Below, piece after piece: positions 34,780 through 45,326 of a stretch of DNA of 64,000 bases. Position numbers and translations under genes: made by a program. This DNA is from Thomasclavelia sp. (GTDB lineage Bacteria; Bacillota_I; Bacilli_A; Erysipelotrichales; Coprobacillaceae). Position 1 is the first letter of the stretch, and each line of letters opens with the position of its first letter. The notes beneath the pieces are model-generated. The model saw only the letters and a program-made list of their open reading frames with translations, did not search any database and was not told where the DNA came from. The stretch is taken from contig JAQVWN010000004.1 of NCBI GenBank assembly GCA_028749475.1, positions 62,001-126,000 of the forward strand, in the 5' to 3' direction.

Positions 34780-35799
34780 ATGTTGGTTGTTGCTTATATA
34801 GGGTTTGGTAATAGTTGTTGTCGCTATCACTTACCATATGTTCAAAAAAGAAAAGATACTGTAAAAGTAAAATATATATATCGTTTACCTGAAGAAATAG
34901 ATCCGGAAAAAGAGAGTTGGTATCCGGGAATAATTTTTACAAGTAATATTAACGATATTATGGATGATTCCGAAGTTAATCTCGTTAGTATTAACTGTCC
35001 AGATGAGTTCCATGAAAAATACTCAATTCAAGCAATTGAACGTAATAAAAATGTTCTATGTGAAAAACCTTTTGCATTAACATCAGAAGGTGCTAAGAAG
35101 ATTTTTGATTATGCAAAAGAAAAAGGTGTAGTTATTATGCCTAATCAAAATCGTAGGTTTGATGCTGATATGCGGACTATACGGAAAGTTATTAAATCGG
35201 GTGTTTTAGGAGAAATTCTAGAGGTTGAATCTCACTATGATTACTATCGTCCTCAAATAGCTAATCATGTTGGCATGGGAATGTTATATGGATTAGGAGT
35301 ACATCCAATTGACCAGATGATTGGGGAATTTGGACTTCCAAATAAAGTTGTTTATGATTGTCGTAGTTTTGATAATCCAGGGAAATCAGATGATTATTAT
35401 GATATAGATTTATTTTATGGCAATATGAAAGCAATTGTAAAAACAAGTTTTTATGTAAAAATTGATTATCCAAGATTTATCATTCATGGTCGTAAAGGAA
35501 GTTTTATTATGCCGCAACTAGGACATCAAAGTTCTCAAGGAAAAACCTCAGGCCCAGTTCAAATAAGTTTTAATCCTTTACCCGAAGATAAGTGGGGAAT
35601 ATTAAGCTATTTTGATGACAATGGACAAGATATTACTAAGAAAGTTCCGACAGAGATTCAGGATTATGGAATTATTTATGACATTTTATATGATGTTATA
35701 TTTAACCATGGAACTAAAGTAATTAAAGATGAGGAAGTAATCGAAGTGTTAAAGATTATTGAAGAAGCAACTAAAGTTGCTAGGGAGGCCAAGCAATGA
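34780..35799 (+). CDS. Gfo/Idh/MocA-family oxidoreductase
   Basis: A 339-residue NAD(P)-dependent sugar dehydrogenase. An N-terminal Rossmann domain starts VAYIGFGNSCC. The catalytic-Lys motif NVLCEKPFALT is near residue 91-101. The C-terminal domain has NQNRRFDADM and GLGVHPIDQM, carrying the Asp/His pair. Members oxidise or reduce ring hydroxyls of sugars and cyclitols, often at C3. Its place between the TIM-barrel protein and two GH1 enzymes suggests it modifies the sugar or glycoside 6-phosphate. The stop overlaps the HAD gene (ATGA). Shine-Dalgarno GAGAAGGA. Confidence 0.85.
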   Translation: MLVVAYIGFGNSCCRYHLPYVQKRKDTVKVKYIYRLPEEIDPEKESWYPGIIFTSNINDIMDDSEVNLVSINCPDEFHEKYSIQAIERNKNVLCEKPFALTSEGAKKIFDYAKEKGVVIMPNQNRRFDADMRTIRKVIKSGVLGEILEVESHYDYYRPQIANHVGMGMLYGLGVHPIDQMIGEFGLPNKVVYDCRSFDNPGKSDDYYDIDLFYGNMKAIVKTSFYVKIDYPRFIIHGRKGSFIMPQLGHQSSQGKTSGPVQISFNPLPEDKWGILSYFDDNGQDITKKVPTEIQDYGIIYDILYDVIFNHGTKVIKDEEVIEVLKIIEEATKVAREAKQ

Positions 35800-36551
35800 A
35801 AGCACTAGCTTCGGATTTTGATAATACTTTTTATTTCAAAGATGTTCAAGAAAAATACCATCAAAGTGATATTGATGCCATAAAACAATTTCAAAAAAAA
35901 GGTAATTTATTTGGCTTATGTACAGGAAGGCCGCTAGCATTACTTACAAAACCACTAAAAGGATTATTAGAACCAGATTTTTATATTATTAGTACTGGTT
36001 CCTTAATTTTAGATAAAAACTATCAGGTGCTATACAAAGAGGAACTTGACAAACAAACAGCTTCCAAAATATATAACACTTATCGTAATGAGATAGAATG
36101 TATCGCTTGTACTTTATCAAAGGATAAATTCTATTTCAGCACTAACGAAAGAGAAGATAAAGATTTAATATGTTTTAATAAAATCGAAGATGTTCAAGAA
36201 AAAATATTTAGTATTTCCTTAGTTGAATCCACAAGAAAAAGAGCTCTAGAAATAGCAGAGGAAATATTACAGAAATATGACAATGTTGATGCTTATGTAA
36301 ATATTGATTCTGTTGATATTGTACCTAAAGGATGTTCTAAAGGTGATGGAGTGAACAGATTAAGGTCGATATTAAATATTAGCAGTATTATGGGAATCGG
36401 AGATTCTTATAATGATTTACCAATGTTAGAAGAAGCCAACACAGCTTTTACTTTTGATTATTCACCGAAAGAAATTCAGAAAAAAGCTGATTATGTTGTT
36501 TCGAGTATAAATGAAGCAATTCAAAAAATAGAAAGTGAGGATTTAAAATGA
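35796..36551 (+). CDS. HAD-superfamily sugar phosphatase (Cof type)
   Basis: A 251-residue HAD hydrolase of the Cof/IIB subfamily. Motif I SDFDNTFYF (Asp7 nucleophile, Asp9), motif II CTGRPLA, a cap domain (about 85-180), the late Lys in VPKGCSKGDG and motif IV IMGIGDSYNDLPM. It dephosphorylates small sugar phosphates, so it may relieve phosphosugar stress or release a free sugar in this pathway. It overlaps both neighbours by 4 bases (ATGA junctions at each end), showing tight translational coupling. Substrate unknown. Confidence 0.85.
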   Translation: MKALASDFDNTFYFKDVQEKYHQSDIDAIKQFQKKGNLFGLCTGRPLALLTKPLKGLLEPDFYIISTGSLILDKNYQVLYKEELDKQTASKIYNTYRNEIECIACTLSKDKFYFSTNEREDKDLICFNKIEDVQEKIFSISLVESTRKRALEIAEEILQKYDNVDAYVNIDSVDIVPKGCSKGDGVNRLRSILNISSIMGIGDSYNDLPMLEEANTAFTFDYSPKEIQKKADYVVSSINEAIQKIESEDLK

Positions 36552-38014
36552 GTTTTCCAAAAGGATTTTTATGGGGTGGTAGTATTTCTGCAGCCCAAAT
36601 TGAAGGTGGATGGAATGAAGGAGGAAAATCTCCAGTATCAGTAGACTATTGTACTGCAGGATCCACTAAAGGCAGAAGAGAAATATGGTATCTTGATGCA
36701 AATGGGAATAAAGCCCATCAACAATGGGAACCTGTTGATGAATTACCAGAAGGAGCCAAATATCAATTATTTGATGATCTACATTATACAAATCATATAG
36801 CTTCAGATTTCTATCATCATTATGAAGAAGATTTAGGATTAATGCATGAAATGGGGTATACAACATTTAATACTTCTATTTCTTGGGCTAGAATTATGCC
36901 CCATGGAATTAAAGGTGGTATTAACCAAGAAGGTGTCGAATTTTATCGTAATGTCTTTAAACTAGCTCGTGAATATGGAATGGATCCTGTTATTACTTTA
37001 TATAAGTATGATGAACCAGTATCGTTAAATGAACAGCATGGTAGTTGGACTAATAGGAAGATGATTGATGAATTTGTTGAATTTGCAAAAGTCTGTTTTA
37101 GTGAATATAAAGATTTAGTAAATAAATGGATGACTTTTAATGAAATTAATATCATTATGCCACTATCTGATTGTGATCAACAAAAAGCAAAAAGAAACAT
37201 AGTTTATTTACATAATCAATTAGTAGCAGCTGCTAGAGCAACAATAGCAGCCCATGAAATTGATCCAAATTTAAAAGTTGGAGCAATGATTTGCGGTAAT
37301 ATGAATTACCCTTTAACACCAGATCCTTTAGATGCTTTAGCTACTTATACTAGATTCCAAGATTTCTTTGGATATAGTGCTGATACTCAAGTACGTGGAT
37401 ATTATCCACCATACGCTAAAAGAATTTGGAATAGTATTGGATATAAACCAGAAATAACAAAACAAGACGAAGAAGATTTGTTGAAGGGGAAATCTGATTT
37501 CTTAGGATTTTCATATTATGCTTCTGGAGTAATAACTACTCATGAAGTCAAAGAAGAAAATGTTACTGGAGGGAATGTATTAGGAACCATAAAAAATCCA
37601 TACCTTCAAGCCAATGAATGGGGTTGGCAAATAGATGCAGTTGGATTCAAACATTTCTTACATATAATGAACGATCGCTATAACGTACCATTATTTGATG
37701 TTGAAAATGGAATTGGATTAGTTGAAAAAGAAGATTCAGACGGAATATGTCATGATCCTGCAAGAATTGCTTATCATAAAGCTCATATTCAATGTATGAA
37801 AGAAGCAGTTGAAGAAGGAGTTGATTTATTTGGCTATACAACTTGGGGATGTATTGATTTAGTTTCCGCAGGGACTGGTCAAATGGATAAAAAATATGGA
37901 TTTGTTTATGTTGATATGGATGATCAAGGTAATGGAGATTTACATCGTTCTAAAAAAGATTCATTTTATTGGTATAAAAAAGTCATCGCTACAAATGGCG
38001 AAGACTTAGATTAG
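36548..38014 (+). CDS. GH1 phospho-glycosidase with His-to-Lys change in the sugar subsite
   Basis: A 488-residue GH1 enzyme closest in pattern to E. coli BglA. Gln in SAAQIEGGW, acid/base Glu199 (TFNEIN), nucleophile Glu386 (DVENGIG), and the phosphate pattern SAGTGQMDKKYGFVYVD are all kept, so it should be an active 6-phosphoglycosidase. But BglA SHFEMP reads YKYDEP here: Lys153 replaces the family's His that contacts the 3-OH of the -1 sugar. About 20 extra residues (WYLDANGNKAHQQWEPVDEL region, about 43-62) precede FYHHY. Start overlaps the HAD gene by 4 bases; a near paralogue follows 9 bases later. Confidence 0.88.
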   Translation: MSFPKGFLWGGSISAAQIEGGWNEGGKSPVSVDYCTAGSTKGRREIWYLDANGNKAHQQWEPVDELPEGAKYQLFDDLHYTNHIASDFYHHYEEDLGLMHEMGYTTFNTSISWARIMPHGIKGGINQEGVEFYRNVFKLAREYGMDPVITLYKYDEPVSLNEQHGSWTNRKMIDEFVEFAKVCFSEYKDLVNKWMTFNEINIIMPLSDCDQQKAKRNIVYLHNQLVAAARATIAAHEIDPNLKVGAMICGNMNYPLTPDPLDALATYTRFQDFFGYSADTQVRGYYPPYAKRIWNSIGYKPEITKQDEEDLLKGKSDFLGFSYYASGVITTHEVKEENVTGGNVLGTIKNPYLQANEWGWQIDAVGFKHFLHIMNDRYNVPLFDVENGIGLVEKEDSDGICHDPARIAYHKAHIQCMKEAVEEGVDLFGYTTWGCIDLVSAGTGQMDKKYGFVYVDMDDQGNGDLHRSKKDSFYWYKKVIATNGEDLD

Positions 38015-38023
38015 GAGGTTATT

Positions 38024-39475
38024 ATGAGTTTTCCAGATAAATTTTTATGGGGTGGTAGTATTTCTGCTGCTCAATGTGAAGGAGCGTGGGATGAAGATGG
38101 CAAAAGTCCCGTTCAAGTAGATTTTGGAGATCCAGGGACTACTACAGATAATCGCTATATCCATTATTTGAATGCTGATGGTACTAGAGGTAAAATGAGA
38201 CAATTTGATCATTTACCTAAAGGAGCTAAATATCATATTTTTGATGATGTTCGATACACTAACCATGTTGGAATTGATTTCTATCATCACTATAAAGAGG
38301 ATATTGCTATGTTAGCACAAATGGGATTTACAACTTTTAATACAACTATTTCATGGGCTAGAATTTTTCCTCATGGAGTTGAAGGAGGAGTAAATCTAAA
38401 AGGTGTTGAATTCTATCGAGATATGTTTAAGGAATGCCGTAAGCATGGGATGGATCCAGTTATTACATTATATAAGTATGATGAACCAGTTTATTTAGAA
38501 GAAACATACGGAGATTGGACTAATCGTGAAATGATTAACCAATTTGTTGAATTCGCAAAAGTATGTTTTAGTGAATATAAAGACTTAGTAAATAAATGGT
38601 TAACATTTAATGAAATTAATATTCTTTTACACTTTGATGTTAAAGAAGGAAAACAAGTTGCTTTTGAAGAATTACATAATCAAATGGTTGCTTCAGCTAG
38701 AGCTACAATTGCTGCTCATGAAATAGACTCTGATATTAAAGTAGGATGTATGATTGCGGGGTTCTGTGTATATCCATATACTTGTGATCCTCAAGATGTT
38801 TTACTTGCATATAAAACTTTTCAAGAAAAATTTGGCTATTGTGCAGATACAATGGTTAGAGGTTATTATCCAAATTACGCTTCTAGAATTTGGAAGGATA
38901 ATAATGTAAGGCTGAATATTAGTGAAGAGGATAAAAAAGATTTAATGGATGGAAAATCTGATTTTCTTGCTTATTCATATTATATGTCAAGTGTTACAAC
39001 TACTCATAATGATGGTGAAATGCTTGATGGTGCTGGTATGCCATCTAGTTTGAAGAATCCATATATTGATGCTTCTGATTGGGGTTGGCAAATAGATCCT
39101 ACAGGTTATGAGTATTTCTTACACTTCTTATATGATCGTTATCAAATTCCATTATTTGATGTTGAAAATGGATTAGGGGCTCATGATAAGGTTGAAGCTG
39201 ATGGAGCGATTCATGATAGTTATCGAATTGATTATTTAAGAGGACATATTAAATCATTAATGAAAGCCCGTGAAGAAGGAGTTAATATCTTTGGATATAC
39301 TACTTGGGCACCAATTGATTTAGTATCTTTTACTACTGGTCAAATGGATAAACGTTATGGTTTTATCTATGTTGATATGAATGATAAAGGACAAGGTGAT
39401 CTTCACCGTAGTAAAAAGGATTCTTTCTATTGGTATAAAAAAGTGATTGAAAGTGATGGAAAGGATTTAGATTAA
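38024..39475 (+). CDS. GH1 phospho-glycosidase, tandem paralogue with the same His-to-Lys change
   Basis: A 483-residue GH1 enzyme, clearly a tandem duplicate of the preceding gene: the same FLWGGSISAAQ start, the same insertion (YLNADGTRGKMRQFDHLPKG, about 43-62), and the same LYKYDEP with Lys151 for the conserved His. Acid/base TFNEIN, nucleophile DVENGLG and the 6-phosphate pattern SFTTGQMDKRYGFIYVD are intact. The copies differ around the loops bordering the aglycone site (HFDVKEGKQ against PLSDCDQQK), so they may split substrates by aglycone. AGGAGG precedes the ATG. The stop overlaps the next ATG by 1 base. Confidence 0.88.
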   Translation: MSFPDKFLWGGSISAAQCEGAWDEDGKSPVQVDFGDPGTTTDNRYIHYLNADGTRGKMRQFDHLPKGAKYHIFDDVRYTNHVGIDFYHHYKEDIAMLAQMGFTTFNTTISWARIFPHGVEGGVNLKGVEFYRDMFKECRKHGMDPVITLYKYDEPVYLEETYGDWTNREMINQFVEFAKVCFSEYKDLVNKWLTFNEINILLHFDVKEGKQVAFEELHNQMVASARATIAAHEIDSDIKVGCMIAGFCVYPYTCDPQDVLLAYKTFQEKFGYCADTMVRGYYPNYASRIWKDNNVRLNISEEDKKDLMDGKSDFLAYSYYMSSVTTTHNDGEMLDGAGMPSSLKNPYIDASDWGWQIDPTGYEYFLHFLYDRYQIPLFDVENGLGAHDKVEADGAIHDSYRIDYLRGHIKSLMKAREEGVNIFGYTTWAPIDLVSFTTGQMDKRYGFIYVDMNDKGQGDLHRSKKDSFYWYKKVIESDGKDLD

Positions 39476-40116
39476 TGAGTAATTTTGATGAAATTAGAAA
39501 ACTAAATCCTCAATATGAAATAAAAAGTATTAACGATACTTCGTTTAAAGAATATGGAATATTAGTTGATAAAGATTGTAGCGAAGGAATTGACTTCGCT
39601 ACAAATTATCAATTATCGTCAGGTTATGATTCTAGCATTATTGAACTTGAGCAACTCCCTTCAATTAGGAATATTTCTAATACTGTCTATGGTTATTTGG
39701 ATGTTCAAGTTGGAATAGTAAGTGGTCATAATAATGTATTAAATGGCCTTGAATATCATCAATGTTCAGAAACTATTATTGCGGTTACTGATTATATTCT
39801 TGTTGTTGGACATCGTTGGGATATAAATAACAACGAATATGATTCAACTAAATGTGTAGCTTTTTATATTCCTCAAGGAAGCATCGTTGAATGGTATGCA
39901 ACAACTTTACATTACACACCTATTGCGATAAATAAAAACGGGTTTAAAACAATTTGTTTCTTATTAAAAGAGACCGGTAATGATTGCCAAAGAATAGGAA
40001 TATTAAAAAAGAAAAACAAATGGTTTATTGCTCATAAAGATAATATTGATAAAATAAAAATAGGTGATTTTCCTGGCCTAAAAGGTAAGATGATTGAAAT
40101 AAATCAAATTATATAA
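39475..40116 (+). CDS. DUF4867-family cupin-like protein
   Basis: A 213-residue cytosolic protein that I match to DUF4867: LNGLEYHQCSETIIAVTDYILVVG (shown in part), YDSTKCVAFYIPQGSIVEWYATTLHYTPI and the late LLKETGNDC. The ordered His/Glu residues (EYHQCSE, TTLHY) resemble a metal-binding cupin such as a sugar isomerase or epimerase. Members sit next to PTS and phosphosugar genes. Last gene of the six-gene operon, joined to GH1 by TAATG. Activity unknown. Confidence 0.7.
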   Translation: MSNFDEIRKLNPQYEIKSINDTSFKEYGILVDKDCSEGIDFATNYQLSSGYDSSIIELEQLPSIRNISNTVYGYLDVQVGIVSGHNNVLNGLEYHQCSETIIAVTDYILVVGHRWDINNNEYDSTKCVAFYIPQGSIVEWYATTLHYTPIAINKNGFKTICFLLKETGNDCQRIGILKKKNKWFIAHKDNIDKIKIGDFPGLKGKMIEINQII

Positions 40117-40136
40117 TAAAACTGAAAGAAGAAAAT

Positions 40137-40178
40137 AGACACATTTAAGTTTAAGAACTAAAATTGTGTCTGTTTTTT
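40137..40178 (+). terminator. Terminator of the GH1-DUF4867 operon
   Basis: Stem AGACACA / TGTGTCT extended by TTT/AAA around an A-rich loop, followed by GTTTTTT. Confidence 0.85.
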
Positions 40179-40236
40179 GTTTTTATACTCTAAATTTAAT
40201 TATTTTCTTTTTTATTTTCTGGGAAATAAAAGTAGT

Positions 40237-40265
40237 TTGACAAGTGTCTTTGGTTTAGTTATTAT
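40237..40265 (+). promoter_or_regulatory. Promoter of lysS
   Basis: TTGACA (40237-40242), 17-bp spacer, TATTAT (40260-40265). Transcription should begin near 40272. Confidence 0.75.
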
Positions 40266-40271
40266 TATTGA

Positions 40272-42023
<1,752 letters not shown>

Positions 42024-42026
42024 AAT

Positions 42027-42057
42027 AAAACCTTTAGAATTATTTCTAAAGGTTTTT
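42027..42057. terminator. Bidirectional terminator between lysS and the surface-protein gene
   Basis: Stem AAAACCTTTAGAA / TTCTAAAGGTTTT with T-rich sequence on both strands' exits. Confidence 0.87.
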
Positions 42058-42070
42058 AATTTATTCTAAA

Positions 42071-43879
42071 TTATTTAGCTTTTCTTTTTTTAGTTAAACT
42101 TCTTAAAATCATAAGGGCACTTCCACCAAATAAGAAGAATAGTTCCCAATGATTATTATCACCAGTAGAAACAGAATTGTTTTTAACAACTGGAGTAATT
42201 ATCTTAGAAACTGGTTCACCAGTAATATCTTCTCCATTTATTGAAGTAACTTGAACAGAGGCGTTGTAACTTGAATTATTTTTAGCGTCTTGTGGAACTT
42301 CAAAAATAGGTTTAAATAATTGTGACTTTCCAGCATCTAAAGGATTGTATTTATAGATAATTGTTTTTCTATCTGGAGATAATTTACCGCCATCTAAATC
42401 AACTACCGTTAATCCCTTAGGAATGGTAAAGGTTACTTCACCATCATAGGAATTTCCATAACCATTATTTGTGACATTAATAGTATATGTGAGTTTATCA
42501 CCTGGATTAACAGTTGTTTTATCCGCGGAAACACTTGTAATAATATTAGGCTCTTTATAATGAGCAACTAAAGTGATGTTATCTCTAACAGGTGTAGAAA
42601 AATCATATTTTGTATCACCTAAATACCATCCATCAAATGTTGCTGGACCATATTTAGCTTTTTTAGTTGGTATCGTTTCAGGTTTTGAAACTTGCATACC
42701 GCCTTTAACAGTTACATCTGGATAAGTACCAGTTCCACCATTAGGATCAAATTTAACATTATATTTTCCATTCATTTGAAGCGGTAATGAACAGGTAGTT
42801 GTAGCTTCATCTTCTGTATACATATTTGTTTTGTCATAAACCGAAGCCCCAGAAGAAAACAAATTCTTTTGATACAAATTAACTAAAACATCGTTAGTAT
42901 TAAATTTAGTGGGCTCATTAGTAGTTGGCGCTTTAACTCGATAGGTGCATGTGATAGTTTCTCCGACCGGTAAATTACTAAAAGAAATTATTGGTGTCCC
43001 CGACGAGTCATCTGTTGTAACTGCTAAGCCATTAGAACTAGTTGCACTTAAACTGCCATCAACATATGTCATTCCATCTGGAATATTTCCTGTAACTTCG
43101 ATATCGCTACTAGCAGTAATACCAGTTGGCCTAGTAAGTGTTAACTTAATCTCGGCTTCTTGCTCGTTATCAAGATATGTTGTAACGTTAGGATCACTAT
43201 TATAAACAATTGCAGATCCGTCTGATGGAACTGCCCCAACTTCTTCTTTTATTTCAACATTCTTTTTATCAATAATATGATGCGAGCTTGTTTCAGATGA
43301 ACCAAGTATTTGTTCTCCATCTTTCAGTACCTTAGTTTCATAATTGATGCAACCATAGTTGGCCTCAACATTGTCTGGCAGCTTATTAAAACTCCAAACT
43401 GGACTTAATGCCATAATAGGTGTTTTACTTTGTGCAGAATCCTTAGTCCAGTCTACTTCCTCATCCGAAAAAGTATATCGAAAAGAAAATTTAGTTTTGG
43501 TATATTCAATAATTTTAAGATTGTTGGCCAAATTTGTTGGCAAACTATTAAGATCATGTACCTGAAATGATCTTGAATTCCAAAAATTATTTGGTGTTGC
43601 TATATACTTAGTATTAAATACAATTTCCGAATTTGGAGCAACCTCATATTCACCTTCATACACATATGAATTTCCATCTAGGTAAGATTCCCCTCTAAAT
43701 CCAGGAGTTCTATAGTAAGCTCCTCCCTCTTTAGAATAAACAGTTAGTGCATCTAGTGTGAATGGTGTTCCACTAATTACTCTTGTTGGTGCATAAGTTG
43801 CATCAACATTTTTAGTTAGTCCTAAAAATGGAATTATCATTGTTAGGACAACAAAAAAAGATAGTATTTTTTTTCTCAT
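42071..43879 (-). CDS. Secreted, wall- or membrane-anchored surface protein with DUF11 and InlB-type repeats
   Basis: A 602-residue exported protein. Signal peptide about 1-27 (MRKKILSFFVVLTMIIPFLG). A unique beta-rich N-terminal part (about 28-240) precedes a DUF11-like adhesive repeat (about 240-330), one Listeria/Bacteroides-type InlB repeat (FDPNGGTGTYPDV...FDGWYLGDTKYDF, about 374-442) and a second DUF11-like repeat (about 443-555). The C-terminus is STGDNN near residue 571, a hydrophobic helix and RSLTKKRKAK. There is no LPXTG; the TGD motif resembles that of the 2375-residue protein at 47.2 kb. Probably an adhesin. GGGGAAA precedes the ATG. Confidence 0.78.
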   Translation of the reverse strand: MRKKILSFFVVLTMIIPFLGLTKNVDATYAPTRVISGTPFTLDALTVYSKEGGAYYRTPGFRGESYLDGNSYVYEGEYEVAPNSEIVFNTKYIATPNNFWNSRSFQVHDLNSLPTNLANNLKIIEYTKTKFSFRYTFSDEEVDWTKDSAQSKTPIMALSPVWSFNKLPDNVEANYGCINYETKVLKDGEQILGSSETSSHHIIDKKNVEIKEEVGAVPSDGSAIVYNSDPNVTTYLDNEQEAEIKLTLTRPTGITASSDIEVTGNIPDGMTYVDGSLSATSSNGLAVTTDDSSGTPIISFSNLPVGETITCTYRVKAPTTNEPTKFNTNDVLVNLYQKNLFSSGASVYDKTNMYTEDEATTTCSLPLQMNGKYNVKFDPNGGTGTYPDVTVKGGMQVSKPETIPTKKAKYGPATFDGWYLGDTKYDFSTPVRDNITLVAHYKEPNIITSVSADKTTVNPGDKLTYTINVTNNGYGNSYDGEVTFTIPKGLTVVDLDGGKLSPDRKTIIYKYNPLDAGKSQLFKPIFEVPQDAKNNSSYNASVQVTSINGEDITGEPVSKIITPVVKNNSVSTGDNNHWELFFLFGGSALMILRSLTKKRKAK

Positions 43880-43913
43880 ATTAATTTCCCCTTAATATAA
43901 TTATATATTTGAA

Positions 43914-43930
43914 TGAAATTAGTTTCAATT
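43914..43930. promoter_or_regulatory. TGAAA-N4-TTTCA dyad upstream of the surface-protein gene
   Basis: TGAAATTAGTTTCA resembles the RpiR-type palindrome at 33701 but differs in the centre. Possible operator; the binder is unknown. Confidence 0.3.
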
Positions 43931-43949
43931 AAATGGAAATTATTCTAGT

Positions 43950-44031
43950 AGTGTTAATAAACACTTTTATTTCCCATTATTGGAAATGACTAGGTTGATG
44001 ATAACTTCTTAAAATATAATACTTTAAGAAG
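43950..44031 (+). promoter_or_regulatory. Dyads and -10 upstream of the MFS gene
   Basis: AGTGTT-AATA-AACACT (43950-43965) and the perfect CTTCTTAAA / TTTAAGAAG (44005-44031). The second flanks TATAAT (44015-44020) and covers part of the AAGGAG ribosome-binding site. It could be an operator or an RNA hairpin hiding the site. Confidence 0.45.
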
Positions 44032-44042
44032 GAGATAGAAAA

Positions 44043-45263
44043 ATGGAAAATAAAACAATCAAACATTGGCTTGTAGTAATTATTCTTTCTGGAATGGCAG
44101 CTAGTTCAATCGGAATTTGTAATAATGCAGTGGGAGTATTTTACACACCAGTATCTTTAAGCCTACATGTTTTAAAAGGTACATTTGCATTTCATGCAAC
44201 ATTATCTTTACTAGCTACGGCAGTAACTTCTTTATTTATGGTAAAGATAATGCATACCTATAAATATAAAAGTGTTTTATTTATAGGCGTCTTAATGGCT
44301 ACTTTATCTACTATAGGGATGGCTTATAGTAAAAGTATGATTCTCTTTTATATCTTTGGAATTATCAGAGGAATAGGAGCAGGTATGTATGCAATGGTTC
44401 CTATTACTTTTATTATTACTAACTGGTTTGATGAAAAACACGGATTAGCTACCAGTATTGCTTTATGTTTTAGTGGCTTATCTGGAGCCATATGCTCACC
44501 TATCTTAAGTAATTGTATTTCTTTGTATGGATGGCAAAATAGTTATTTAATTATGGCTGGTTTTATTCTTTTATTTGCACTGCCTGCCCTTATTTATCCA
44601 TTTACTATCTATCCTAAACAAAGTAACTTGCTTCCTTATGGATATGTTCAAAAAGAAGAAAAAATAGAAGTAAAGAAAACTAAATTTAATTACTTAACTA
44701 TCGCATTTATTTGTATGGCTGTATTTACAGTCTTACATACTTCTATTACAGGTATTACTCAACATCTATCTAGTTATGCTGTAAGTTTAAGTTTAACTAC
44801 TCAAATTGGAGCCACTATGATGTCTTTTACAATGGTTGGTAATATTGTTAGTAAATTGATTATTGGGTTTATTAGTGACTATTTAAAGCCTCTAAAGGCT
44901 TGTATTATTATGATGTTAGTTAATGTGTTTTCATTAATCTTATTTATTAAAGGTGGTCAAACAAGTAATGTAAACATGTTACTTATTGCTTCTTTTCTAT
45001 TTGGATCAGTTTATTCAGTAGGGGCAGTTGGAATCCCATTACTAACAAAATACTTTTTTGGAGTCGATAACTTTGCGGCAGTTTACTCTAAAATTGGATT
45101 TTTAACAAGTGTTGGTAGTTCTTTGTCACTTACAATTATTGGATATATCTATGATTTTACCGGTGGATACTTAATGGCCTTTGTTGGAGTGATAATATTT
45201 CATATCATAAATCTATGTTTATTATTTATTATTAATAAACATAGGGTAGTAAGTAATACTTGA
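44043..45263 (+). CDS. MFS transporter, oxalate/formate-antiporter-like
   Basis: A 406-residue major-facilitator carrier with 12 hydrophobic helices. The pattern GIIRGIGAGMYAMVPITFIITNWF with GLATSIALCFSGLSGAI (shown in part) is typical of the OFA/MctC-like monocarboxylate group, and FISDYLKPLKA is the A-like loop of the second half. Substrate is probably an organic anion. AAGGAG precedes the ATG. The -35 of the TetR-controlled promoter overlaps its stop codon and there is no terminator, so read-through into the radical SAM gene is expected. Confidence 0.8.
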   Translation: MENKTIKHWLVVIILSGMAASSIGICNNAVGVFYTPVSLSLHVLKGTFAFHATLSLLATAVTSLFMVKIMHTYKYKSVLFIGVLMATLSTIGMAYSKSMILFYIFGIIRGIGAGMYAMVPITFIITNWFDEKHGLATSIALCFSGLSGAICSPILSNCISLYGWQNSYLIMAGFILLFALPALIYPFTIYPKQSNLLPYGYVQKEEKIEVKKTKFNYLTIAFICMAVFTVLHTSITGITQHLSSYAVSLSLTTQIGATMMSFTMVGNIVSKLIIGFISDYLKPLKACIIMMLVNVFSLILFIKGGQTSNVNMLLIASFLFGSVYSVGAVGIPLLTKYFFGVDNFAAVYSKIGFLTSVGSSLSLTIIGYIYDFTGGYLMAFVGVIIFHIINLCLLFIINKHRVVSNT

Positions 45264-45288
45264 CGGCTAGTAAACACTAGCCTATAAT
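45260..45288 (+). promoter_or_regulatory. TetR-operator promoter of the radical SAM-tetR operon
   Basis: TTGACG (45260-45265), 17-bp spacer, TATAAT (45283-45288). The spacer is filled by the perfect dyad GGCTAG-TAAACA-CTAGCC (45265-45282). The same promoter-operator arrangement recurs at 54897-54925. Confidence 0.88.
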
Positions 45289-45326
45289 ATTTATAGTTAG
45301 TAATAAACATTATGGGAGGACCACCT

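Noticed and set aside
42945-43565. Plus-strand frames inside the surface-protein gene
   Set aside because: Antisense shadows with no ribosome-binding sites or recognisable domains.
45312-45326. Longer N-terminus for the radical SAM protein
   Set aside because: The ATG at 45312 overlaps the Shine-Dalgarno and has none of its own; the ATG at 45327 is ideally spaced.
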